Source: JADKHC01 sp047600805
Lineage (GTDB): Bacteria; Verrucomicrobiota; Verrucomicrobiia; Opitutales; Opitutaceae
NCBI GenBank assembly: GCA_047600805.1
Contig: JASGKG010000001.1
Span: 3,224,001-3,288,000, forward strand
DNA length: 64,000 nt
Direction of reading: 5' to 3'
The notes beneath the pieces are model-generated. The model made no database searches, was not told the DNA's origin, and was given only the letters and a program-made list of their open reading frames with translations. Below, piece after piece: positions 35,855 to 44,800 of this stretch; the first letter of the stretch is position 1; every line of letters begins with the position of its first letter. The position numbers and the translations under genes were made by a program.

Positions 35855-37012
35855 ATGCGCGTGCTCGTCGCGTTCGACAAGTTCAAGGAAGCGCTCACCG
35901 CTCGCGAAGCGTGTGACACAGCGGTTCGTTCGTTGCGCGAGAAACATCCCGATTGGCGTTTCGACGTTTGCCCGCTGAGCGACGGCGGCGATGGCTTCGA
36001 GGAAGTTTTATCGTCGGCCGTTTCCGGTGATCGAATGGTTCGTCAGGTGACCGGCCCGCGCGGCACTCTGGTCGAAACCGGCTTCACCCTTGTTCCGAAA
36101 AACAAGATCGCCCCCGCGGCAATAGCCAAACTTCAACTCACGCCCGGCAGCGCCGTTGACGCCAACGTCGCGCTCATCGAAATGGCTACGGCAAGTGGTT
36201 TGGCTCTGTTGCCGCCCACCCAACGCGATCCTTGGCAGACAACCTCGCGCGGCACCGGCCAACTCATGCGTGCGGCCGCCGAAGCCGGCGCCGCCGCCAT
36301 CGTCCTGGGAATCGGCGGAAGTGCCACGCATGATCTGGGTCTCGGCGCTCTTTCCGCGTTAGGCTTGGAGTTCCGCGATGCCAACGGCGCATCGATTCGT
36401 CCACCGATTCCAAGCGCTTGGGAACAGATCAACAACATCGCGGGAACACTGCTCACCTTGCCGCCCATCTACGTCGCTTGCGACGTCACAAACCCGCTTC
36501 TTGGCCCAAAAGGCGCCGCCGCTGTTTTCGCGCCGCAAAAAGGTTTGCACGCGGACGAGTTCACCGGTCTCGAAATCGCGACGGAGCGAATAGCCCAAAT
36601 GCTGTGCGCTCATTTCCACCAGCCGCTGACGCTGCCCGGAATGCCCGGGACCGGAGCCGCAGGCGGCATGGCGTTCGGGCTGATGTGTGCGTTGCAGGCA
36701 CAGTTGTTGCCGGGCTTCGGTTTTGTCGCGGACTGGCTGGCGCTGGATGCGAAAATCGCCGCGGCCGATCTGGTGATTTCCGGGGAAGGCCGGTTCGACG
36801 CCACCTCGCTGGGCGGCAAAGGCCCGGGCGCCGTCCTGTCGCGCGCGATAGCAGCGAAAAAACGTGTCTTCCTCTTCGCCGGGCAAATCGCGTCCCCGAC
36901 AGCGCACGACCTGCTGAGTCTTCACGAAATCACCCCAACAGACGTTCCGCTCGATCGTGCGCTCCACGACGCAGCACATTTTTTGAAGCAGGCCATTCAG
37001 CGCGCTTTGTAA
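35855..37012 (+). CDS. Glycerate kinase (GlxK/GarK family)
   Basis: A 385-residue kinase starting at the ATG at 35855 (MRVLVAFDKFKEALTAREA), a close match to the family's VxAxDSFKGSxTAxEA start. Further blocks are PLSDGGDGFEEVL, EMATASGLALL, GTGQLMRAAAEAGAAAIVLGIGGSATHDLGLGALSALG, and GAAGGMAFGL near the C-terminus. It phosphorylates glycerate, giving 2-phosphoglycerate or 3-phosphoglycerate depending on subgroup, in glyoxylate or sugar-acid use. The gene is alone, with a terminator-like hairpin at 37014. Neighbours do not indicate the pathway. Confidence 0.92.
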   Translation: MRVLVAFDKFKEALTAREACDTAVRSLREKHPDWRFDVCPLSDGGDGFEEVLSSAVSGDRMVRQVTGPRGTLVETGFTLVPKNKIAPAAIAKLQLTPGSAVDANVALIEMATASGLALLPPTQRDPWQTTSRGTGQLMRAAAEAGAAAIVLGIGGSATHDLGLGALSALGLEFRDANGASIRPPIPSAWEQINNIAGTLLTLPPIYVACDVTNPLLGPKGAAAVFAPQKGLHADEFTGLEIATERIAQMLCAHFHQPLTLPGMPGTGAAGGMAFGLMCALQAQLLPGFGFVADWLALDAKIAAADLVISGEGRFDATSLGGKGPGAVLSRAIAAKKRVFLFAGQIASPTAHDLLSLHEITPTDVPLDRALHDAAHFLKQAIQRAL

Positions 37013-37013
37013 G

Positions 37014-37029
37014 CGGTTTTTTAAAACCG
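37014..37029 (+). terminator. Possible terminator hairpin after glycerate kinase
   Basis: CGGTTTT (37014-37020), TT, AAAACCG (37023-37029): a perfect 7-bp stem placed one base after the stop codon. The loop is only two bases and no T tract follows, so the call is weak. Confidence 0.4.
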
Positions 37030-37097
37030 GCAAAAATCGCCTCGCCGCTCGCTTCACGCTCGACCGTACGAGACAGTTTCCCACATTCGATTTCCGA

Positions 37098-38501
37098 ATG
37101 CGCCGCTTTCTTCGTCCCCTGTGTCTCATCATTTCCTCGGCATTGCTGCTGTCGTTTGCCGGCTGCAGCTCCGATTCGAAGGCGAAGAAAGTCCCGAAAA
37201 CAGCCGCGGCCACCGCTTCGGCACCAGCGCAAGCACCCACCACAGCCGCGAAAAAAGAGGGCATCGCAGGTCTGCCGCCGTTCCAAGCGACGCTGCCAAA
37301 ATTCGAACTGATTTTCCCCGTCATGCTCGGCATCGACGTGCTTGCCGCTGACAACTTCGCGCCGATCGCGGGCAAACGCATCGGGCTGCTCACCCATCCC
37401 GCGGGCGTAAATCGCTTCGGCGTTCCCACCGTCGAGATTCTTCGCAAGGCCCCCAACGTAAAGCTCGTCGCCCTTTTCGGCCCGGAACACGGAATCTACG
37501 GCGACATTCCTGCTGGCGAAAACATCCCCGACACCGTTGATCGTCGCACCGGTTTGCCCGCCTACTCTCTTTACGGGAAACACAACAAACCGACAAAAGA
37601 ACAACTCAAGGGAATCGATGCTTTGGTCATCGATTTGCAAGACATCGGCGTGCGTTCATACACCTACAACGTCTGCATGAAGTACGCGATCGAAGCCTGT
37701 TTCGAACACCGCGTCGAAGTCGTCGTGCTCGACCGACCGAACCCGCTCGGAGGACTAAAGGTGGACGGCCCCATCCTCGACAAAGAATGGATGCACACCG
37801 GCGTGGGAGCGTATCCCATCCCTTATGTCCACGGCCTGACGATCGGCGAGATCGCGCGCATGGCTGCCTCCACGCCAGGCATGTTGTCCGTCGACGAGAA
37901 CACGCGCCGCCAAGGTCGATTGACGATCATCCCCATGCGCGGCTGGCGTCGCAGTATGCGGTGGTCCGAAACTGGTCTGCGTTTTACGCCCACCTCTCCC
38001 AAAATCCAAGATTTCCCCGCCGTCATCGGCTACGCCATGACGGGACTGGGCTGCCAGCTCGGCGGTTTCACTCACGGCGTGGGCGAACAATATCCTTTCC
38101 GCGGTATTTCCTTTAACGGGCTTCCTACGGACACACTTTTGAAAGAGCTGGAAGCTCTCAAAATCCCCGGCGTAGCCTTCCGCAAGATCACGGTAACAAA
38201 CAAACAAAACCGCCAAGCCAACGGCATCTACGTCGAAGTGACCGATTGGAACGCGTGGCGGCCGACGGAGCTCAGTTTTCAGCTGATGCGCCTCGCCTGC
38301 AAACTCACCGCAGGAAACCCGTTTGCAAAAGCCAATGCAGTCCAGGCTCGCAGCTTCAACATCCATACCGGCTCGACGGAATGGTGGAACGCTCTTCGCC
38401 GCGACGGCGCCCGCGTCAACGTGGAATCCTTCGTCGCGCAATGGCAGCAACGCGCCTTCATGTACCAACAGCAGACGCGCCCTTTCTGGCTGTACAACTG
38501 A
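37098..38501 (+). CDS. DUF1343 lipoprotein, NamZ-like exo-beta-N-acetylmuramidase
   Basis: A 467-residue protein with a lipoprotein signal (lipobox SFAGC, Cys23) and an Ala/Thr-rich spacer, then the DUF1343 domain. Recognisable pieces are KRIGLLTHPAGVNRFG, LVALFGPEHGIYGDIPAG, DTVDRRTGLPAYSLYGKHNKPT, DALVIDLQDIGVRSYTYN, VVVLDRPNPLGG and GVGEQYPFRG. Characterised NamZ from this family (GH171) removes terminal N-acetylmuramic acid during peptidoglycan recycling. The Glu in GPEHG and the DLQD stretch belong to the active site region. MurNAc-6-phosphate recycling genes are not visible here. Confidence 0.87.
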   Translation: MRRFLRPLCLIISSALLLSFAGCSSDSKAKKVPKTAAATASAPAQAPTTAAKKEGIAGLPPFQATLPKFELIFPVMLGIDVLAADNFAPIAGKRIGLLTHPAGVNRFGVPTVEILRKAPNVKLVALFGPEHGIYGDIPAGENIPDTVDRRTGLPAYSLYGKHNKPTKEQLKGIDALVIDLQDIGVRSYTYNVCMKYAIEACFEHRVEVVVLDRPNPLGGLKVDGPILDKEWMHTGVGAYPIPYVHGLTIGEIARMAASTPGMLSVDENTRRQGRLTIIPMRGWRRSMRWSETGLRFTPTSPKIQDFPAVIGYAMTGLGCQLGGFTHGVGEQYPFRGISFNGLPTDTLLKELEALKIPGVAFRKITVTNKQNRQANGIYVEVTDWNAWRPTELSFQLMRLACKLTAGNPFAKANAVQARSFNIHTGSTEWWNALRRDGARVNVESFVAQWQQRAFMYQQQTRPFWLYN

Positions 38502-38792
38502 TCGACACAGCCAAGGCGGGAATCCCTCAATTCGTCCGGATCTTCCCCAAGCACGTCACCGTCGATAGTCTTTGCCGCCGTCGTTACCCCAAAAAAGTTC
38601 CTCGTCTACTAAATGACCATAGGCTCGTCGGCGCCAGCGGTCAGGCGATGCGAGAATCGGCGAATGCCTCTCGCGCAACGCGAGCCACGAAAACTTTTGA
38701 AGGGCTTTTCGCCGAGCTGGTGTTACGCTCTCTACAAAATAATCTGAATTGCAGCTGTTTCGCTACGACTCAGACCTAAATCGTTTCACTCC

Positions 38793-39491
38793 ATGGAAAC
38801 TCCCAAAGACCCTCTCGACTCTCTGCTCGACCAATGGGAGAAGGCCACACCCCAGACTGAGCGCATCGAATCCGAGGTTTGGCGCCGCATCGCCGTGGCC
38901 GACGACGCAGATCCGGCACCCACCCTGCTTGAGCGCCTGAAAACCATTTTCGGACGGCCTTCTTTCAGCATCGCTTTTGGGGCCGCCTGCGTGCTGCTCG
39001 CGCTTTTCCTCGTCCAACTTCGCTCCTCGCACCGCCAAGCCGAGCACAACCGGCAATTGGTGCAAAGCTACCTGCGACTCGTCGATCCGTTGCTCGATCC
39101 CGAAGCCCAAGCTTCTGCCTCGCGCACCACCAACCTCGAAGCGCTCCTGACCTGGATGAAAGACGATCTGCAACTCAACGACCAGCAGCTCGCAAAAATC
39201 CGCAATGTTCACGAACAACTGAGCCCGCGCTTGATGGCGCTCGCGACTCAAGTTGCGCAAATGCAGCAATCATTCTCCGAATTCGAACAAGCCCGTAAAT
39301 CGGATGGACAGGTCAACTTTCTCGAATTCGCCCGCTACGTCGAACAGCGCCGTAAACTCGATCGCGAATGCGTCGAATCTACACGCCGGTTGATCGCAGA
39401 AGCGAGCGACGCGATGACACCCCAACAGCGTCAGCAGTACCTCCAACTCCTTGATCCAGCTCTCAAAACAACCGGCGGCGGCTCGCTCTAG
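38793..39491 (+). CDS. Single-pass membrane protein, candidate anti-sigma/sensor partner of the ECF sigma factor
   Basis: A 232-residue protein with a soluble N-terminal ~75 residues (DPLDSLLDQWEKATPQTE), one transmembrane helix (FSIAFGAACVLLALFLVQL, about 60-78) and a helical periplasmic part ending MTPQQRQQYLQLL, which resembles the LTxxQ helices of CpxP/ZraP/CnrX-type metal- or stress-sensing proteins. Sitting 31 bases before the sigma-factor gene on the same strand, it is a good candidate anti-sigma factor with its sensor built in. No zinc-binding anti-sigma (ZAS) motif is seen in the N-terminus. The order (this gene first) is the reverse of the usual arrangement. Confidence 0.65.
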   Translation: METPKDPLDSLLDQWEKATPQTERIESEVWRRIAVADDADPAPTLLERLKTIFGRPSFSIAFGAACVLLALFLVQLRSSHRQAEHNRQLVQSYLRLVDPLLDPEAQASASRTTNLEALLTWMKDDLQLNDQQLAKIRNVHEQLSPRLMALATQVAQMQQSFSEFEQARKSDGQVNFLEFARYVEQRRKLDRECVESTRRLIAEASDAMTPQQRQQYLQLLDPALKTTGGGSL

Positions 39492-39522
39492 CGCCTCGGC
39501 TTGGCGGCCGCGTGCCTCTTCA

Positions 39523-40128
39523 GTGACCCCAAACCCCGACAACGACAACGCCGACCTTCACGCTCTTCAGAACGGTGACGACACCGCTCTGAGCCGTCTG
39601 ATGGAGCGGTGGCAAAAGCCGCTCTTCGCATTCGCGTGGCGGTATCTGCACAATTCCACCGATGCCCACGATTTGGTCGCCGAAGTGTTCGTGCGGCTTT
39701 ATCAGCAAAACAAGAAGCTCGCGGCCGACACTCGCCTTTCCGCGTGGCTGTTCACGATTCTCGCCAACCTGTGCCACAACCACCACCGCTGGCGGCGCCG
39801 TCATCCCTCGGTAAGCCTTGATGGCAACGACCAAAACGACGCGCCGAACGCGCCGACACCGGCAAGCCGCGTCGCCAACGACACGCCAGCTCCGGACCGC
39901 ACGCTCGAGCACAACGAAGCGCTTTCTGCACTTGCTGCGGCAATCGACCGGCTGCCGCACGATCTCAAAACCACGCTGTTGCTGCATCATTACGAACACC
40001 TGGGCTATCGCGAAATCGGCCGCATCACCGGCTGTTCAGAGCGCGGCGTAGAAACACGTTTGTATCGAGCACGCCAATACCTGAAGGCCGAACTCACACC
40101 GTTTCTTCGCGAAACAATTCAATCCTAG
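39523..40128 (+). CDS. ECF-type RNA polymerase sigma factor
   Basis: A 201-residue sigma-70 family factor starting at the GTG at 39523 (VTPNPDNDNADLHALQNG); the longer frame overlaps the upstream gene. Region 2 includes LMERWQKPLFAFAWRYLHNSTDAHDLVAEVFVRLYQ, where ECF factors contact the -10 element; region 4 contains LPHDLKTTLLLHHYEHLGYREIGRITGCSERGVETRLYRARQYL, the -35 helix-turn-helix. There is a proline- and Asp-rich linker between them. It is probably held by the membrane protein encoded just upstream. Its regulon cannot be deduced here. Confidence 0.9.
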   Translation: MTPNPDNDNADLHALQNGDDTALSRLMERWQKPLFAFAWRYLHNSTDAHDLVAEVFVRLYQQNKKLAADTRLSAWLFTILANLCHNHHRWRRRHPSVSLDGNDQNDAPNAPTPASRVANDTPAPDRTLEHNEALSALAAAIDRLPHDLKTTLLLHHYEHLGYREIGRITGCSERGVETRLYRARQYLKAELTPFLRETIQS

Positions 40129-40275
40129 GCCCTAAAATCGCGGCGTTGCTTGGCGCAGGGCGAAGCGAGCCTTTCGGAGTCGAACCGGGCACTTGAGCCA
40201 GCGACAGATCGCTCGAAAAAACGAACACCGAGCACTCAACCGAGCTGCTCTGCAGCGCTGAAAGGTTTACCGGAA

Positions 40276-41700
40276 CTACTTTTTCGGCGGCTTGCTCTCT
40301 TCGACGGAGTTGAGGCTGCGGCTCTTCTTGGCCGGCTCGATCGTCGTATTGCGAAAACGAATATCCGCTGAGCTCATCATCACTTCGGCGGTTTCCACAC
40401 CCTTGAAGGCGCAATCCACAAATTCAATTCCGTCCACAACGGCTCCGGGAAAGCCGACGATCCAGAGCACACGCGGGCTCGATTTACTCGTCACATTCTG
40501 AAGATGGACGTTGCGAACAACGGGCTTGTGCGGCCCATTTGCTCCCTCAGCATAGAGGTAGTCAACGGTTAGGATCGCCTCGGCGACGCGGCCGATCTCC
40601 ACGTTGCGCATGAATACGTTTTCAATCACGCCGCCGCGCTGGGCGTTGGACTTGAAGCGCAGTGCGCGGTCCAAGCTCGGACTGTCCATCTTGCAATTTT
40701 CGACAAACACGTTGCGCACATCACCGGAGATTTCGCTGCCGAGCACGACGCCGCCGTGGCCATCCTTCATCACACAATTCCGAATAATAACATTTTCAGA
40801 GGGGATTCCCACGCGGCGGCCATCGTCGTTGAGCCCGGACTTGATTGCGATGCAGTCGTCGCCCGTGTCGAACACACAGTTCTCGATTAGCACATCCCGG
40901 CAGGAGTCCGGGTCGCAACCGTCGTTATTGGGCCCATGCGTGTCGATCTTCACGTCGCAAACTGTCACATTGGTACAATAGACCGGATTAAGCTCCCAGT
41001 TCGGCGAGTTGTGGATCGTGATGCCTTCGATCAGCACGTTCTGACAGCGGAACGGCTGCACAAAATTTGGCCGATGATATTGGCCAGGTCCAAAAATGCG
41101 CTGCGCAACCGGCACGTGCTGCTTCTCCATTTCATTCAGACGCTGGCCGCTGGCGGCGCCTTCCGCCGCGAGCTTTCCGCGCTTGGTCCAGCCCCACCAG
41201 TTATCGAAAGAAGCGCCACCGTCGATCGTGCCTTTGCCGGTGACCGCGATGTTTTTTTGTTCAAACGCGTAGATGAGCGGCGAATAGTTGTAGCATTCGA
41301 TGCCACCGATGCGCGTGAGTACGTTCGGCAGGTATTTCGACGGATCAGCATCGAACTTGAGCGTGGCGCCTTCGCTAACGTGGAGGTTGACGTTGCTGAG
41401 CAAATGCACCGCACCTGTGTGCCACTCACCCGCAGGTATGACGACTCGGCCTCCACCCGCTTTGTTGCACGCCGCGATCGCTTGCTTGATAGCCTCCGTG
41501 CAGTCGGCTCCTCCGGCGACTGCACCAAACTTGGAAATCTCAAAATCGCGCTGCGGAAATTCCGGAGCCTTGATGCGCGCAAGAAGGGCAGGAACAGAAT
41601 CCCAGCTCGCATCAGCCGCGTGGAGCTTCGCCGTGGGCGACAACATGAACGACAGAGCAGCGAGGAGGGTGCAAAATTGAGAGAGCGTGTGTTTCGACAT
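40276..41700 (-). CDS. Glycoside hydrolase family 28 (polygalacturonase-like)
   Basis: A 474-residue secreted enzyme with a signal peptide (residues 1-28, ending LHA). The GH28 right-handed beta-helix motifs are present: NNDGCDPDSC (NTD-type site), FDTGDDCIAIKSG (DD pair), GHGGVVLGSE (GHG). The first motif reads NNDGCDPD, giving Asp at the NTD position. It would cut a pectin-like or rhamnogalacturonan chain, releasing galacturonic or related residues. The C-terminal Lys/Pro-rich tail is unusual. No transporter or pectin lyase neighbours it; the GPH symporter at 9473 could handle the product, but that is a guess. Confidence 0.9.
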   Translation of the reverse strand: MSKHTLSQFCTLLAALSFMLSPTAKLHAADASWDSVPALLARIKAPEFPQRDFEISKFGAVAGGADCTEAIKQAIAACNKAGGGRVVIPAGEWHTGAVHLLSNVNLHVSEGATLKFDADPSKYLPNVLTRIGGIECYNYSPLIYAFEQKNIAVTGKGTIDGGASFDNWWGWTKRGKLAAEGAASGQRLNEMEKQHVPVAQRIFGPGQYHRPNFVQPFRCQNVLIEGITIHNSPNWELNPVYCTNVTVCDVKIDTHGPNNDGCDPDSCRDVLIENCVFDTGDDCIAIKSGLNDDGRRVGIPSENVIIRNCVMKDGHGGVVLGSEISGDVRNVFVENCKMDSPSLDRALRFKSNAQRGGVIENVFMRNVEIGRVAEAILTVDYLYAEGANGPHKPVVRNVHLQNVTSKSSPRVLWIVGFPGAVVDGIEFVDCAFKGVETAEVMMSSADIRFRNTTIEPAKKSRSLNSVEESKPPKK

Positions 41701-41815
41701 GGAGAACCGGAAGACTTTAGAAAGCGCGGGAGTTGCCAGCTATTCACAACGCCCACTCTTTTACAAGACGCCCTCTGTGCACGTCGTTGAACACGGCGCT
41801 CTCCGTCGCCTCCTG

Positions 41816-44800
41816 CTATCTTCGCTTAATACGCCGCGTAATCGCGAGCAGCGCCACGACGAGTAAATACCCGTAGGTTGGCGCACCGCCGCCGCCTCCT
41901 CCGCCAGAAGAAGACGAACCGGTCGCACCACCTGAGGAAGAGGAGCTAGAGCTGCTCGAGGAACTCGAACTGCTGGACGAACTCGAGCTGGAGCTGCTGC
42001 TCGAACTCGAGCTACTCGACGAACTACTTGCGTCGAGAAGCGCGAGCGATACGGAGTTGCTCGCAGCAGAGCTCAAGAAATTCGTGGCAACAGCCTTGTA
42101 GCTACCAGCGTCGGCTGCTTGAACCGCCGCGATTCGCATGGTCGACATCGTCGCGCCCACAATTGCCGCATTGTCTTTGTACCATTGAAAATCCGGTGTC
42201 GGGTGGCCGGTGGCGGCAACAGAGAATGTAACCTCTGCGCCTGCATACACGGCGCGACCGACGGGCTGGGTGGTGATCTGGGGCCCGCTACTGGTCACCC
42301 GAATCGCGTGGTTGTTGAGGTCGGCAATAAATAAAAATCCGCTCGGATCCACAGCCGCTCCCACCGGGTTAAAGAACCGGCAGGAAGCGCCCGTCCCATC
42401 CACTCCGGCCGGAGAACCAGGGTATCCAGCCAGCGTAATAACCATTCCGCTGGAGAGGGTGATCCGACGCACAGAATGGTTGAGCGAGTCGGCCACATAG
42501 GCATAACCACTATCGATAACCACACCGGCAGGGCCGTTGAATTGTGCGGCCAAACCCATTCCGTCGCGCGAGCCCGCCACCCCCGCTGTACCCGCCACCG
42601 TAGTCACCACGCCCGCACCATCGATTTTGCGAATGGTGTGATTGCCGGTGTCTGCGACGTACAAATCGCCATTGCTGGCGATGGCGAGCCCTTGGGGTGA
42701 ATTAAACCGGGCTCCCGTTCCGGTACCGTCGGCTGTTCCAGCCAAACCTGCGCTTCCCGCCAAGGTGGAGACACTTCCCGCAGGGGTGATTTTCCGAATC
42801 GTGTGATTGCCGGAATCCGCCACATAGAGGTTCCCGCTGGCATCCAAAACGACGTCCGTTGGTGAGTTGAACCTTGCGCTCACGCCCGATGCATCGATCG
42901 AACCCGTTTGGCCGGCGGTTCCGGCTACTGTCGTAGTTCCACTCGCCGTGATTTTACGGACGGTGTGATTACCCGTGTCGGCCACGAACACATTATGGGA
43001 ACCGTCTACGGCAACGCCTCTGGGCGCATTAAAACGCGCGACCGAAATCGTCCCGTCCTCTGAGCCGGCCGTGCCACGACCGGCATAAAGCGCAACCGAA
43101 CCAGAGACAAAGATCTTACGAATACAGTGGTTGTCCCGATCCGCGACATAGATCGATCCGTCTCCCTCAGCCGCCACATCCGCGGGATAGTTGAACGTTG
43201 CCACCGTGGGAGTTGGCGCGGTGGCTGCACTGCCGCTCACACCGAGCTTGCCCGCAAACGTCGTGATGGTGACCGCGGGCGCGATGTACAGCGTCATTGT
43301 TGCCGTACCCGTGCCGCTCGAATTCGTCGCGCTGATGGTAAGGGTGACTGTTCCCGCCTCACTTGGAGTACCTGATATGGTTCCGGTAGCCACGTTCAAA
43401 ATCAGACCGGCAGGCAGTGGCGACGCAGCAAAGCTAGAAGGCGAGTTCGTCGCGGTGATATCGAACCTAAAGAACTCACCGACCGCCGCCCCGGCTTGGA
43501 CAGCGCAATTAACAACAGGCGGCTGCACTGCACTCGTCACATTCACGGTGGCAGCGGAACTGTCGGCACTCCCGAGACTGTTGCTCACACGCACCCAATA
43601 GGAACGAGCCGCAGTGAGCGCCGGCGTCGTAAAATTAGCCGAAGTCGCCCCCGCCACCGGCTTCGAGACATCACCCGACGCCCCTTCGTACCACTGGTAG
43701 GAGGGCAACGGCGTTCCACTCGCAACCACGCTCAAGGTTGCCGAACCACCTGAAGTAACCGACGTGCTGACGGGTTGACTCGTAATCGCAGGAGCAACGT
43801 TCACCGCAAGCACGGCTGTGTTACTACTCACACTTCCCGCTAGATTGGTTGCCACGACGTAATAATTACCAGCGTGAGCAGCAGTGGCACTCGATATGAC
43901 ATAACTCGCGCTTGTCGCCCCGACGATCGGAATGCTGTTGAAATACCATTGATACGTCGGCGCAGGTGTGCCGCTAGCATTCGTGCTAAAGGTCACACTG
44001 CCTCCGGCGTTCACCGTCTGTGAGAGCGGCTGGGTGATAAACGCAGGTATGACGTTGGGTATCACCGTCACCACAGCTGTCGCGCTATCCGCTGCGCCTA
44101 AAGAATTGCTGACTCTCACCCAGAAGGAGCTGGAAGCGGTCAGCGCCAGTGTAGTGTAAGAGGCAGAAGTAGCTCCAGAAATCGGGTTGGACGTGACACC
44201 ACTTGCGCCTTGGTACCACTGGTACGTAGGTGCAGGCGATCCGCTCGCCGCGACGGTCAACGTCGCTCTCGTCCCGCTGCTTATGGAAACACTGGTTGGA
44301 CTCGTCGCGATAATGGGAGAGAAATTCACCGTGAGCTTCGCGGTCGCGCTGGTCGCAGTCCCCGCAGTGTTCGTGGCAATCACATAGTACATTCCAGCGT
44401 GAGTGCTAGTCGTGCTCGCGATGACGTACGTCGCGCCCGTTGCACCAGAAATTGCCGAACCATTTAGATACCACTGATAGGTCGGCGCAGGTGTCCCCAC
44501 CGCAGATGTCGCGAACGAAACCGAGGCTCCACTCGTCACCGTCTGCCCGAGCGGCTGTAGAACAAAAGCAGGCGCAACGTTCGATCCCGGAGCAACCGAG
44601 CCAGTCAGCGTGTACTGTCCCACACATCCGTAGCTCGAGTAACCCGAGGGCGAGGACGACAGCGGATCGCCTGTGCTCGATGCCGTCAGCCGCACGAAAT
44701 AGTTTCCCGCTGTCACGGCGCAGACAAGCGACGCTTTCGTCGTGGAAGCCACGTCACTCGAGGCCATCAAGGCGCCGCTTCCATCCAACAGCTCCAATTT

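Noticed and set aside
38246..38779. A 177-codon plus-strand frame covering the gap after the NamZ-like gene
   Set aside because: It begins well inside the NamZ-like gene and its part in the gap (38502-38792) has no family features. I consider the 291-base gap non-coding; it holds one small 6-bp hairpin (38670-38684).
30760..41700. A polysaccharide utilisation locus made of sulfatase and GH28
   Set aside because: The two genes are 8 kb apart with housekeeping genes between them, and there is no SusD or regulator, so no locus can be claimed.
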